A DNA stretch of 64,000 bases from Linnemannia elongata (Eukaryota; Mortierellomycota; Mortierellomycetes; Mortierellales; Mortierellaceae): positions 1,426,001 to 1,490,000 of the forward strand of contig JAXBDG010000005.1 in assembly GCA_036320915.1 (NCBI GenBank). Reading direction: 5' to 3'. The translations under genes and the position numbers were made by a program. The first letter of the stretch is position 1, and every line of letters begins with the position of its first letter. The notes under the pieces are model-generated. The model did not search any database, had not been told where the DNA came from, and worked only from the letters and a program-made list of their open reading frames with translations. This document shows positions 20,833 through 32,547 of this stretch, one piece after another.

Positions 20833-21861
20833 GTTTGTTTTGTTTGTTTGTTGGCGTGGGCGGTGTTTTTAAGGAAGTTGTTTGTTTGTGTTGAAGATGA
20901 GGGGGCTGGATGGGAGTGAAACCTTGGTTCAGGCAGGGTAGGGCCGGGCGGTGCTACGGTGCAGTGGATGGTAATAGTTACTCAAGGGGAGGGAAAAGAG
21001 ATGGATCACGACAAGGAGAGGCACTGTGTGTGAAAAATATAAAGAAAGGGCGGGAGGAGTGAGGGTGTAAGGTGCAGACAAGAAAAAAGAAAAGGAAACA
21101 GAAAACGAAGGAAAAGGGAGAGAGAAGAGCAACGGCCACGCCCCTGCACAAACGACAGATACAATTGCCTGCCAATTGGTCTGTTGTTTTGCTGCTTTGC
21201 GTCTCCCTGCTCCACCTCGACTCACACTCCTCAACCATCGAACGAGTGGGGCTTCACTCTTTCACTCTACCCCGCATTTTTATTTGCCTTTTATCCCTGA
21301 CTCCACACCACAGTTCATTCTTCGTAGTCAACATGCATTATCTGCGTTTTCAGAAAAGAAACTCCCTAGCAACCATTCCATCAAGGCACTCGAGAATAAA
21401 CAGCAACACCTACTATTTTTCCTTTTTTTTTCCTTTTTTTTTTCTTTCTTTCATTTTCTTCAATGTGATGTTAGGTAGCATCACTTCTGTCCCTTGTTCT
21501 TCCTTGTTGAATTGTAGTAGTTGCTTGCTTCGGGAAACCATTCCCCGCACTTTGGAACAGACAGGATATACAATAACGAGCACCCAATGGTAGGCAACGA
21601 GTCGCGTCGTCAATTATCGATACAAGCTTTCTCTCTAAATGAAAACAGGATCCCCTGTGTTGCCAATGTTGTGCTTGCTGACAAAAAGGCACAAAGAAAC
21701 GGCGACTTGAGATGGATCACAACTGACCCAAACGGAAAGGGGTCCCTGCAAGAAACAAGCCAACCAGCTCGCACGTGATGTCTGTCAACTATAAAGGTGC
21801 GACTCCGCATATTTCTCTGATCTTCACTTCTCTCTCCACTCCTCCATCAAACCTAACCGCC
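20833..21861. other. Divergent intergenic region
   Basis: Lies between the starts of the unknown 557-aa gene (-) and the thiolase (+) and probably holds both promoters. It contains C/T-rich leader tracts (21240-21480). Small frames here are low complexity and were not accepted. Confidence 0.6.
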
Positions 21862-23973
21862 ATGTTCGCCACCAAGACCACCCCTCTCTTCAACCAGGTA
21901 CATGCACAACCCTGTTTGCATGCAACGACTTCTCTTCTCTTGCTCTCTCAGACACTCGACACTTTGCCATTTTGCCTCCTCGCTAACAAGCAGCTGTATT
22001 ATTTATTTTTTTGTTCAAAAATATAGATTCGCTCATACAGCACCGTCAAGGGCCTCAACGTAAGCGTGGGAAAAATCAGGGGGAAGGAATAAGGCGGGAC
22101 CCTCGGGTTCCTGCCTTATTCCTGATACACACCTTTGGACTTACTCGCCGACAAAAGTACAGAAGAAGCTAAAGGGAGTGCGTTCAGTAACATTAACACC
22201 CATCCAATATTCTCTCTACTTTATTTTTTCTAATTCATCAACTCATTGTCGGCACAAAAATTAATAGGAGGTTGTCATTGTCAGTGCTGTCCGCACCCCC
22301 GTTGCCTGCTTCAACGGTGCCTTGAAGAGCTTCTCTGCTCCCCAGCTTGGTTCCATTGCCATCCGCGGTGCTATTGAGAAGGCTGGTATGTTTCTCCTTT
22401 CTGACCCCTTCGAGTCTGGAGCACAACACCCTATTGGACTGCACCCGCATTCCCCCTTTTCTCCTTTCCTCATTTCCCCACACTTGTTTTAGCCCTTTTG
22501 TCATCATCCCACGGACAGTGAGCAAAAAAAGAACGAGAACTGCTGCAACTAAGCACCTTAATTTTCACACACTCACACAAATTATTCCCATTCCCTTAGG
22601 TATCAAGGCCGATCAGGTCGAGGAGGTCTACATGGGTAACGTCCTCCAGGCCAACGTTGGTCAGTCCCCCGCTCGCCAGGCTGCCTTGGGCGCCGGATGC
22701 CCCCTCACCACCGAGGCCACCACCATCAACAAGGTCTGCGCCTCTGGCTTGAAGGCCGTCATGCTGGCTGCCCAGAACCTCCAGACCGGTGCCCGTGATG
22801 TCATGGTCGCTGGAGGCATGGAGTCCATGTCCAACGTTCCGTAAGTTACATCTTTCTCATCTTTTTTGCCTTTGTTGGAGTCATTGTTTGTTGTTTTCTT
22901 TGTTCGTGCAACTGCAAGAACGAAAGAAAAAAGTCGATCTGACATGTGACTGAGCAAACAACCTTGTCCTTTTGTTTTCTTTATTTGTCCTTCCCGGTGA
23001 TGCTTGTCATCCCGAATAGATTCTACTCACCCCGCAATGCTGGTTACGGACACCAGGTCCTTGCTGACGGTATCATCAAGGATGGTCTTTGGGATGTCTA
23101 CAACCAGTTCCAGTAAGTGTTCCTTTTCCTTGCAAGCCCCTGTTCATCGTTTTGTCATTTGACACAGTTCCATTCTTGACAAATCACAACTCAGATCGAA
23201 ACCGCTGTCTTTCTTCAAATCATGACCCTAACTGTCGCACTACGACCTTAATTTTTTTTCTAAACAGTATGGGTAACTGCGCTGAGAACACTGCTGACAA
23301 GCTCAAGATTACCCGTGAGCAGCAGGATGCCCACGCTGTTGAGTCATACACCCGCGCTGCCAAGGCCTGGAAGGACGGTGTTTTCGCCAACGAGATCGTC
23401 CCCGTCACCATCAAGGACAAGAGGGGTGACAAGACCTTTGCCGAGGATGAGGAGTACAAGAACGTCAAGTTTGACAAGATCCCCGGCTTGAAGCCCGTCT
23501 TTCAGAAGGAGAAGGGTACCGTCACTGCCGCCAACGCCTCGTCCTTGAACGACGGTGCCTCGGCCCTTGTCCTCATGACCCGCGCCAAGGCCGACGAGCT
23601 CGGCTTGAAGCCCCTCGCCCGCATCTTGTCCTTTGCCGATGCCTCTATCGCCCCCATTGATTTCCCCATTGCCCCCGCTGCTGCTTTCCCCAAAGCCCTC
23701 GAGAAGGCCAACTTGAAGATCGAGGATATTGATCTTTTTGAGTTCAACGAGGCTTTCTCTGTCGTTGCCCTTGCTAACAACCAGCTCTTGGGCTTGGACC
23801 CCAAGAAGGTCAACATTGCCGGCGGAGCTGTTGGTCTCGGTCACCCCATCGGTTCCTCTGGCTCTCGCATCCTTGTTACCCTCACCCACTTGTTGAAGAA
23901 GGGCCAGAAGGGTGGTGCTGCCATCTGCAACGGTGGTGGTGCTGCTTCCGCCATGGTCATCGAGCGCCTTTAA
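21862..23973 (+). CDS. Acetyl-CoA acetyltransferase (acetoacetyl-CoA thiolase), mitochondrial, 408 aa
   Basis: Six exons: 21862-21897, 22027-22059, 22268-22385, 22600-22840, 23020-23112, 23268-23973. The first two tiny exons encode a presequence ([20 protein letters not shown]) with a typical RSYS cleavage motif, so mitochondrial import is likely. The thiolase fold follows: [12 protein letters not shown], active-site Cys ~109 in [33 protein letters not shown], the His in [12 protein letters not shown] (~366) and the second Cys in CNGGGAAS (~394). All catalytic residues are present. The enzyme interconverts two acetyl-CoA and acetoacetyl-CoA in ketone body, isoleucine and fatty acid catabolism; cytosolic Erg10 paralogues feed sterol synthesis. 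The presequence and [11 protein letters not shown] favour the ACAT1 type over peroxisomal 3-ketoacyl-CoA thiolase. Confidence 0.93.
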
Positions 23974-24190
23974 ATTCGATCATCATACATGGATAACATT
24001 ATAGAGACATTGCATTTTAGTAAATATTTTTTGAACACAATTTTTGTTGCATGGGTATTGGTACCTGACATTACGAAAGAACAGGAATCTTTGTATTTTT
24101 GTTTTTGTTTTTATTCTTGTTGTAGAAAAACAGGCATACATGGATGTTTGTTGTCTTGTCGTGTTTTTGGGATCAGACACGAAATGATAC

Positions 24191-25618
24191 TTAAGCAATG
24201 TTAGCAAGGTAGTCCTTGACCTCGCTAGGGGACAATTTCCTGAACTCTGGGAGGATGACGGCACCATCGTCCTTGGTCGAGACGGCTCCTGTGATAATAC
24301 CGATCTCGATGGTGTTCTCTGTCATCTGGCCCTCGAATCCTTCCTTGAGTGTCAAGATGGCGGTGTGGATGGCGTCCTCGAGCTCAATGTCTTCGTTGTA
24401 TCGCTTTTCCAAGAACGTCTTTGCGTTGACCATGTTCTTGCCGATCGCGGTCGCCTTCCAGGGCCAGTACGAGCCAGAGGGGTCGACCTGGTACAGCATA
24501 GGTCCCTTCTCGTCAAATCCTGCAATCAACAATGACACTCCAAATGGACGCACACCACTATTTTTGAGAGACATTGGAACAAGTAGGATTGGTCAGTTTC
24601 TTAGTCATAACCTGATTTCACGCCATGTTCGAATTCGCGCCTCTTCGACGCAACAGCTAGAGTCGAGAAACAAGAAAAAAATATCTTGAACGACGATCGA
24701 TTGATCATCATCGAGCTACCTTATCCTTTTCCTCTTCCCATTTTTTCTCTTGTGCTTCTTCTTCTCTTGACTACTTTCATCCTCTTTATCTCTCGTCCTT
24801 CATTCTCTCTCCTGGTACTTTCATCTACTTTTTCATTACTCTTTCCTCCTCCTCCTCCTTCCTCTCATTCTCATCCATATCCTATGCCTCTGTGATAATA
24901 ATCGCCTTTGAAAGCAATAGCAAAATGCTTACCCAGACTGTGTAAACTCCTGCATGACGCTGGCGATTTCCTTGACGAGGATGGCGGTTGGTGGTTCTTC
25001 CATGTAGACTCTCTTGTATGCCTGGGCGGCCTTCCGTGCCTTGTTGACGAGGACACGGTAATCAGGGCCCATGCCCGAGTAGACCATGCCGATGTTGGAG
25101 CAGATAATGGCGACCTTTTCCAGCGAAGAGTCGTCAATCAGCGTCGATACTGCCTTCTTTTCCGTCGCAATCACAATTCCGTTCGTCGCTATTATATTGT
25201 GGAGAGGGAACGACCGTGTTAATAACAAGGACATGGTTGATGTGAACGATTGTCTGTCGTTTTCTTTCTTCGTGCCCAAGATATATCTTGGGTATGAATG
25301 ATGGCAATTGAGGCAGTGGATACGAATGGTGACTATTGTCGCTGTCCTTCGTGTTTGTCTCCCAATCTTCGTGTTCGGGTTGTGATATCGCCTCCTCGGT
25401 TGCCATTTGTTCGTCTCTTGTCATTCCTCTCAGTAACATGCATAGCTTGGCCAGTCCGGCTGACAGATATGACGGTGCTGTTGAAGGGGCTCTAGGTTGT
25501 TACCTTTGATGCCGATGGACGTGACTCCAGAGTTGACGGCAGAGAGGGCATATTCAATCTGGACGAGCTTTCCAGAGGGCGAGAAAGTGGTGAGGGAGAA
25601 TGAGTATCGGTCGGCCAT
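24191..25618 (-). CDS. PRE8: 20S proteasome subunit alpha-2
   Basis: Three exons, 25618-25504, 25188-24933 and 24557-24191, join in phases 1 and 2 to 245 aa. The N terminus [20 protein letters not shown] followed by [19 protein letters not shown] is the alpha-subunit signature and closely fits alpha-2 (yeast Pre8, human PSMA2). Further matches are [42 protein letters not shown] and [16 protein letters not shown]. Alpha subunits form the gated outer rings of the 20S core and have no catalytic Thr. Length agrees with the family (about 234-250). It is convergent with the thiolase gene, with a 217-base spacer, and divergent from the GPI-type gene across a ~1 kb promoter region. Confidence 0.95.
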
Positions 25619-26658
25619 TGCGGATGAATGTGCTGCAGTATGTCTCGACTAGTTGGATATTTGAGTGTTGAGTGGTGCTTGGGGGCTGGCTCGAAGTTGA
25701 GTAAAAAGTAGACGAGAAAGAGGCGATCAAGTGCGTATGAAAGGAGAGCAAGAGAGAGAGGGAGAGTATGGGACAAAGTGAAAGTGAGGGAGGGTGTGTT
25801 CTCAGGGTCGAGTAAAGAGGCGTTGACGCGTTCTGGACATACGTGCGCGAGTGGAGATTGCACAGAGACAGTCCAGCTTGAGTGGAAGGGGACTGGTAAT
25901 AGTAGACATATTTGTCGTAAATATTACGCATGTGATTCGAATCAATGAATTATTGCGACGCCACTATCTTTTTTTGTTTGATCGAATCGAGAAGTGAATC
26001 CACCATATTGGCCACACAACACATAAGCCCATTGTCCCTCTTGTTCGAGGAACCATTCTTGAGCTTCCATGCTTATGCCCTTCATGCGTTCCTTTACCGG
26101 TCGTTGCTCTCTTCATACCACGCTGTCCCTTCCCATTTTTGCATTGTTTCCCATCCTCCATCCTCCATCCCCCGAAGGAATCCCACTATGATAGATATTC
26201 AATTCCTCTGCGTCGATCTTGTCACAAATACGACAAATAGCAATCGAACCCCCCCCCCCACTCTGCCACACAACCCCTGAAGTGAGCACCCATCTATTTT
26301 TTCACCCTTTCCCTTCGTCATTCACAAAGGCACAAACTCTTCATTTTTCATTTCCTTCCGCTCACTTTTTGCTGTGAACTCTCTCTTTTCTACCTCTCTC
26401 TCTCACTCTCTCCTTCTCTCTCTCTCTCTCACGCACACTCCTCTTGTCTCTAACTTATCTTCACTTGCATAAACTCATTCATTCCTTCATTCGCTTTCTC
26501 ATTCCCTTCTTTTCTCTTCATTCTCAATTTCATTCAACCTCACCTTCACCTTCAACTCTGCCTTTGTCTTTCAATAATAATCTTATCACCACTAGTCTTT
26601 CAATCCACATTCCCTTCCAAATCATAACAAACAAGGGCACAAACACACATTCGCAATC
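25619..26658. other. Divergent promoter region
   Basis: Lies between the proteasome gene (-) and the Cys-rich surface protein gene (+). It contains a C10 run (26251-26260), CT dinucleotide tracts (26395-26430) and a long C/T-rich leader before 26659. No accepted coding frame. Confidence 0.55.
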
Positions 26659-27513
26659 ATGAGGTCGATACTCTTTGCCTCGTCCCCAACTTCCTCTTCT
26701 TCCTCCTCGCTCTCACTCCTCCTACCACTCCTCCTCCTCCTGGCAACAACAACAACAACACCAACTACAGAAGCCTTCCTCCTCGACCAATGCGCCATAG
26801 CAATGTCTTCCCTCTCAACCGACTACCGCGTCAACACCTGCTTCCCCACAAAAGTTTGGGAAGACTTCGTCCTTGCCGATAACGTCACCTCAAAACTCAT
26901 CAACGACACCGCCGCCAATATCTGCCCACGCCCCATCTGTTCCCAACCAACCGTCGCCCTCATCGAAAACACCATCAACCAAAACTGTATCAACTCAACC
27001 GATCCTGAAGAACAGGCGGGTACCAATTGGTTGTATGGCGTTTCGTCGTTGTATATCCCCTTGAAGGAAGGGATGTGCCAGACCGTCAGTCCGACGAACG
27101 GGACCTTCTGTGTGACGACCTTGACCCAGAACCTGATTTCTTATTCGAACAAAAAGAACCCTGGGAAGAAGTTTAGTTGGGATCTGTTTTTGAATGGAAC
27201 GCAGATGCAGCAGTGGGTTGACTCGGTGCCGTCGTCCTTGGTCTGTACTCCCTGTACTCAGTCGATGCTCAACCCTTTGGATCGGTATGTCTCTGTCCAT
27301 CAGCTTAGTCTGGACCCCTATGTGGTCGCTTGGGTGCGGTTCTTGCAGACCCAGGTCTCTCGCAAGTGTGGGGAGGGCTTCATCGATGCCCTTCCGCCTC
27401 CTACTCCTCCACCTGTAGATAGCTCTTCCCCTTCTTCTTTGCTCTATTCGTGGGGTTTTGTAGTGATAGCTTCTCTCAGTCTTGTTTCATCGTTGCTTTT
27501 ATTTCCTATTTGA
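26659..27513 (+). CDS. Cys-rich secreted protein, probably GPI-anchored, 284 aa
   Basis: A single exon. The N terminus has a Ser-rich start, then a long Leu-rich core (LLLPLLLLLA) and a Thr/Pro stretch ending near TTEAF, an unusually long but recognisable signal peptide. The mature part has ten Cys (for example DQC, NTC, NIC, PIC, GMC, TFC, and TPC) and several N-glycosylation sites (NVTS, NDT, NGT). The C terminus has a Pro-rich spacer (PPPTPPPVDSSSPSS) followed by a hydrophobic tail (FVVIASLSLVSSLLLF) with no charged residues after it, typical of GPI attachment. It is expected at the plasma membrane or wall. The family is not recognised. No introns; an aataaa word (27574-27579) and an A36 run (27627-27662) follow the stop. 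Confidence 0.8.
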   Translation: MRSILFASSPTSSSSSSLSLLLPLLLLLATTTTTPTTEAFLLDQCAIAMSSLSTDYRVNTCFPTKVWEDFVLADNVTSKLINDTAANICPRPICSQPTVALIENTINQNCINSTDPEEQAGTNWLYGVSSLYIPLKEGMCQTVSPTNGTFCVTTLTQNLISYSNKKNPGKKFSWDLFLNGTQMQQWVDSVPSSLVCTPCTQSMLNPLDRYVSVHQLSLDPYVVAWVRFLQTQVSRKCGEGFIDALPPPTPPPVDSSSPSSLLYSWGFVVIASLSLVSSLLLFPI

Positions 27514-27626
27514 TACCTTTTTTTCTCTCTCATTCATCCTCAGCATCATCATCCTCCTACTCCTTCTCCCTGAAAATAAAAACAGCAGCAATTAAACTTT
27601 TTCAGGCGGTCCTGGGAACTCGAAGG

Positions 27627-27662
<36 letters not shown>
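27627..27662. repeat. A36 homopolymer
   Basis: Starts 114 bases after the stop of the intronless surface-protein gene and about 50 bases after an aataaa word; followed by gggtacac. Confidence 0.95.
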
Positions 27663-27665
<3 letters not shown>

Positions 27666-28231
27666 TACACAAAGATAAAGGAGCGCACCATACCGTCCCA
27701 GTGACCATTTTCTCCTCGGAGAACTCTTTTCGTTGCACAAAAATGGCCGCCATGAAGGGTGTTGCATTATATTAAATAGTTGGGCGCAAAAAAAAAAAAA
27801 AAAAAAAATGGCAAAGCAGAGCACGACAGAGCACTAATAACAACGATTTGCTCAGTGGTGCTGTAGTTTCAAGCATTCAAAATTTCACAAGGCATATAAA
27901 AAAAAAAAAATGCCCTTCCGGACTAGCTAACGGAAAACAAGGGCTTGTTTACCCTTGCTCAGCCCTGTTTCTAGTCTCCCCCTCTCTCGCTGTATAACAA
28001 TTTTTCCTCCTTCTCCCGCCTGAAAGTCTAGGAAGTGAAGGGAGAAAGACAAAAGCCCTTTTTCGACACTGCCCTCCTACATCCCGCCTCCCCTGTCCTG
28101 TCCCTCCCCCTTCTCCCTCCACCTCTTCCGCTTTCTTCACTTGCATATTCCGCTCCTCGTTCACATTTTCTTCTTCCCTCAGTATACTTGACTTGGTATC
28201 AAGATGAAAACAAACAACAGCCCAAAAGCAC

Positions 28232-28232
<1 letters not shown>

Positions 28233-28278
<46 letters not shown>
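28233..28278. repeat. A46 homopolymer
   Basis: The longest homopolymer in the window, in noncoding sequence. Confidence 0.95.
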
Positions 28279-28280
<2 letters not shown>

Positions 28281-28818
28281 TTTTGAAAAGGATTTTAGGA
28301 AAAGGAATAACCCACTCCGTTTCCGTCTTCTTATGTCCTGTTATTCTTTCCATGCTTTTTGTGCATTTGATCAAGATCGGGACAATAACAGGGCATGGAC
28401 AAGAACATGGGCGGGGTAAACGCAAGGGCATGGAGTCATGCACACGAAGCATGGATTCTCGTTTGGCGAATAGGACGAACAGGACGAACAAGACGAACTG
28501 AGCCTAAATCCACTCTAATCCACCCATTGATCGTAAAAGACATCATCACAACCCAATTCCAGCTGCTGTTGCTGCTGTTTGGGCTGTAGTACGTGTATCG
28601 CATCACAAGGAAGCATTGTCAACAGAACTCACAAATGGAGAAGTAATTGTGGATATCGTTAGTGATTTCTTTATGGTAGATATGTACAATGCTAGGAGGG
28701 GGCTTTCGTGTAGGTTACTATGAGATGCTGGGATAATTAAGAGTTGATGAAAAGTATACAAGGACATAGACAAGAAAAAGGTCTAAGAGGTGTGTGTCTA
28801 AAGAAAGAAGGAGGAACC

Positions 28819-31467
28819 TTATGCGCCAGTCTTGGCGATACGCTCCTTGGCAGGGATAAAACTGCTAGCAAAGTCCAAGTTGACGTTCTTGTTCATCTCA
28901 GACTTGGCTGGTCCACCACCGTTCTTGGCTTCCTGTTTCAAACGTGCCTGCCTTCTTGCCTCAACCGCCGCTGCCAATGCTGCCTTGGCCTTGGCCTGCT
29001 TCGGTGTCAATTGCTCGACAGGGATAGCGGCCAGGACGGCACCGAGAGTGGGCTTAGAGGTCGCTGTTGAGCCGGAGTGGGAAGTGGCACCAGTCGAGAC
29101 CGAAGAGGACGAGGAGTTCTTAGACATAGCCGAACTCAATGCCAATGGGCTAGGCTTGTAGTTATCCTCAGTCGAAGGAGGGACCACATCAACGCCGAAT
29201 GAGCATCCATAAAAGTCTGCCTGAGGGTTGGGACGTCTAGGCTTGGGAGTCGTCGACTCTGTGCTCGACTTGGAGTTGATCGATCGGGAATCGGTAAAAG
29301 GCCGGTTGGCACTCTTGATCGATCCCGAGGTCATGCCGGTATGCTGGCCCAGCGAAGACGAAGAGTCCGAGGCAATCGAGTTGGCATACTTGCGCAAGGG
29401 GAGGACATCTCCAAGTGGAGTCGAGGGATCGTCCAGGCTCCTGGTCACAATATCTGCTGCCTGTCGCATAGTCTCCATCCAGTAGTTGCGCTCCTCACGG
29501 CTTCGACACCGCATCATCTGCGTACGTCCCGAATTGGCGATCTGAATACAGTTGGGCAATTGAGGCAGGGTGACGTTGTCCTCTGGGTTGTTGATCTGTG
29601 TCCTTGCCAAGTCAAACATTCCCTATTAACATGAACATGTATATGTAAGTTTCGATGACACAAGTAATAGAAAAAATAATAAACTGCACCGCCACAAAAA
29701 GTTCTCATGTACCTTGAAGGTGTGGATGTTTTTCTTGGGGTCAAAGCGTGAATACAAGAGAACGTCATTCATGAGATAGTATGTCCTAGGCTCAAGAGCG
29801 AGAGCAGAGTCGCACTTGTGCATGTCTGCTCTGAGGAGCAAACGTCTTGAAGGGATCATAATAGGCTCGGGCAATCCAACCATGCTCGACTGGATGTCCC
29901 AAAGCGCCAATTGATCCTGTGCCATCAGGCGCTCGTTCTTGAGCTCATTCGCAATCAAGTTGATCATGTCCATGGCACGCATCAGGTTAGCATGGTCGGG
30001 ATGGGTGGCCTGAGTCGCTTGGCAAATGGCGTTGACGAGATCACGGTAGATAGAGAGGCGCTTGAGAGGGTAAGTGAGCATGAGGTGAAGACTGGGAGTT
30101 CCTGGAGGGTTCTCGGCCGTGCATTGCTACATTGAAGGCAAAAGAACAATGGGGGAGGGGGGGTTGACGTTGTTAGGTCTATGTTGATATTACTTTCCAT
30201 ACTCACCGATAGTGGAAAAGAGTACTTACGTCGATGAACTTTTTCCAGTGTGCTCCTCTGGAGATGCGGTCAAGGACAGTTAGGGCGGCGTTGAAGTTGG
30301 TAAAGTATTTGCTGTACATTTTGAACCGAGGAATCTGATGTAGACGCAGTTGGTATTGACAAAGAAAGATAAAGAAGCGTGAGACAGAGAGAAAATCCAA
30401 AAGAGTATGCTGGACTCAAAATTCAGGAGCGCAAGACCTGTTGCTTGATAGACAGATACAAGAGAAGTTAAACAGAGAGAAGTAAGGCAAGGGAGGTGGA
30501 CTTACAACGGAGAGAAGGAGGTCGCTCATGATCTGAGTAGGACCCCAGATCTTGGATCGTCCCTCCAGAAGGGAGCGAATGTCCTCGTGAAACTCGATCA
30601 GCTGGTCGAGATTACCAAAGAGGGCATCGATTTCTTCCTTCGAAGCGACAGCTTTGACACCCGAGGAGGAGCCGAGGATGCCCGTCTTTCGAGAGGACTC
30701 TGCGGCGTTGAGGTTGGCGAGGAGGGGCTTCTTGTAGCAGGAGTAGATATCCTGAAGCGAGCGGAGGTAGTCCTCCTCCGAGTCGTACAGATGGCGCACA
30801 AGGGACTCACGCTGTTGGTGAGTACGCTCGGCCTCGATGACTTGCGACTCGTTGTATCGTTCTGTAATGAAATGCACAAATAGGATCAACAGGAACGGAA
30901 TTAGAGTTTTTCCTTTTTCTCCTCTTCTTGATTGGATGTACACATATATATACACACATCCAGATATCTGTTCAACAGCTGAAAATGAGAAAAAAAGAGA
31001 GAGAACTCACCTCCTCCGCCTTCAAACTCATCGAGATCGTCCTCGCCAAAGTAGTCAAGCAAATCCTCAACAATGGCAAGCGACTCGGACATGTCAAACG
31101 CTCCGAGCGCAAAGCCCGTGCTCGTTGTCATCTTCACAGTCATGTTAGGATCCGGCTGACGCTTGGAGTCGGCCACGGCCAACTTGTCACGCAGAATTTG
31201 CTGCTGCATCCGACGGCGGTCTTCCATTTCTTCAAGCTCCTCTTCGGTCATACCGTGCAGCGAGTGCGAATTCTGCGACTGCTGTTGGTGCTGTTGCTGA
31301 TGAAGATTATACGCCTGAGCATTGAGCGATTGATAATGCTGGCTCTGGTTGCGGGATGGGTATTGGGGCTGGTTATGGGAGTGTGAGGCAGAATCCAGAC
31401 GACGGGGGAGACCATTGCCGTTCATGTCCTGGGAATGGTGGTGGTGAGAGTACTGTTGGTGCTGCAT
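28819..31467 (-). CDS. RhoGEF with DH and PH domains, at least 711 aa
   Basis: Five exons: 31467-31011, 30861-30506, 30334-30230, 30126-29713, 29622-28819. A Gln/His-rich N terminus and an acidic stretch (DYFGEDDLDEFEGGG) precede a Dbl-homology domain at about residues 168-350: RESLVRHLYDSEEDYLRSLQ (CR1), then the CR3-type helix LMLTYPLKRLSIYRDLVNAI. A PH domain follows (~385-480: RRLLLRADMHK, YLMNDVLLYSRFDPKKN, and RSREERNYWMETMRQAA as its terminal helix). The C-terminal ~190 residues are Ser-rich. Such proteins load GTP on Rho/Cdc42 GTPases in polarity and wall-stress signalling. The start is uncertain: the frame is open for 61 codons upstream to a CAG acceptor at 31651, so another exon may exist. 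Confidence 0.87.
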
Positions 31468-32510
31468 TGGAGGGTTTGGGAAATCGAGGGAGGTGGGTTG
31501 TTGTTGCCGAGAGAACTGCTGTTGTTGTGAGGGGGTGAGAGAGGTGTGTCCGGGATGGCGAGCTGGAGGAGTAGGAGGATAGCTTATCTTCCCACTTGAG
31601 GGAGGGGTTGGGAGTGAAGAGTGAATGGTGGAGGACTGAATGGTGGCGGACTGTGGGAGGGATGTTCAAGATATTAAATTATCTCCCAAGACAGAGGATG
31701 GAATGATACGTTTTTAAGTGAGAGAGGGTAGAAGGAAATTGCTGGGTGGATGACTTTAAGAGAAGAAAAGGAAGGGGCTTAGTGTATGCGATGATGACGA
31801 CGGAAGGAGGATAGGATTGATAAAAAGCGGAAGAAAAGGAGAAGAGACAAGAGTGGGTGTCTAGTGTGCAGATTAGTAGTAGCAATGGAAGGAGGAGAGA
31901 GCAAGGAGAAGGGAGAGTCAGCGGGTAGAACGGCGAAAGAGGACAAGGAAAAGAAAATCCAAGGGGGTAATAATGAGCTGAGAAGGAAGGAGGAGTGGAG
32001 AAGGGGGAAAAAAAGAAGAGGATGTAAAAAGGTATATAGAAGACGAGCGAGGATGGGATTAATGAATGATGAAAAAGAGGATGAAGGGAGGAGTTGGGGG
32101 TGAAGAAGAGGAAGAGAAAAAAAAAGAAGAAAGAGACGAAGAGAAGAGAAGAGAAGAGAAAGAGAGGAGAGAGGACGGATAATAAGCGAAATGCTGTTGG
32201 TGATACAAAAAAGAGAGTAGGGGTCCCTTCTCGTTGTGAACATAAAGGAGCAGGCTCACATCTGAATGAATAAGACTCTATCCCTCGATTGAATTGAATT
32301 TCATATCTCTCCCCCTCTCTCCCTTGAACAAATCGACTTCCGCCCTTCCTCTCCTACTTTCCTCCTTTGATATGGCCGACCTTATCCTAATGTTGAAAGT
32401 AATTGACAAATGTCGGTCCTTTTCTTCGTCTCCATCCAACCCCCTTTCTCATGATCATGACTTTCTCTGCTTGCCGCTTTTTTTGCATGGCAACTGCCCC
32501 TACTTTCCCG

Positions 32511-32547
32511 CCTCCTCCTCCTCCTCCTCCTCCTCCTCCTCCTCCTC
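32511..32547. repeat. CTC trinucleotide repeat
   Basis: About 12 tandem CTC units in noncoding sequence. Confidence 0.9.

Larger units (their letters stand above)
27514..28818. other. Convergent intergenic region with three long A runs
   Basis: Lies between the 3' ends of the surface-protein gene (+) and the RhoGEF gene (-). It carries A runs at 27627-27662 (36), 27788-27808 (21) and 28233-28278 (46), more than any other stretch of this size in the window. No coding frame or RNA gene is recognised. Confidence 0.6.
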
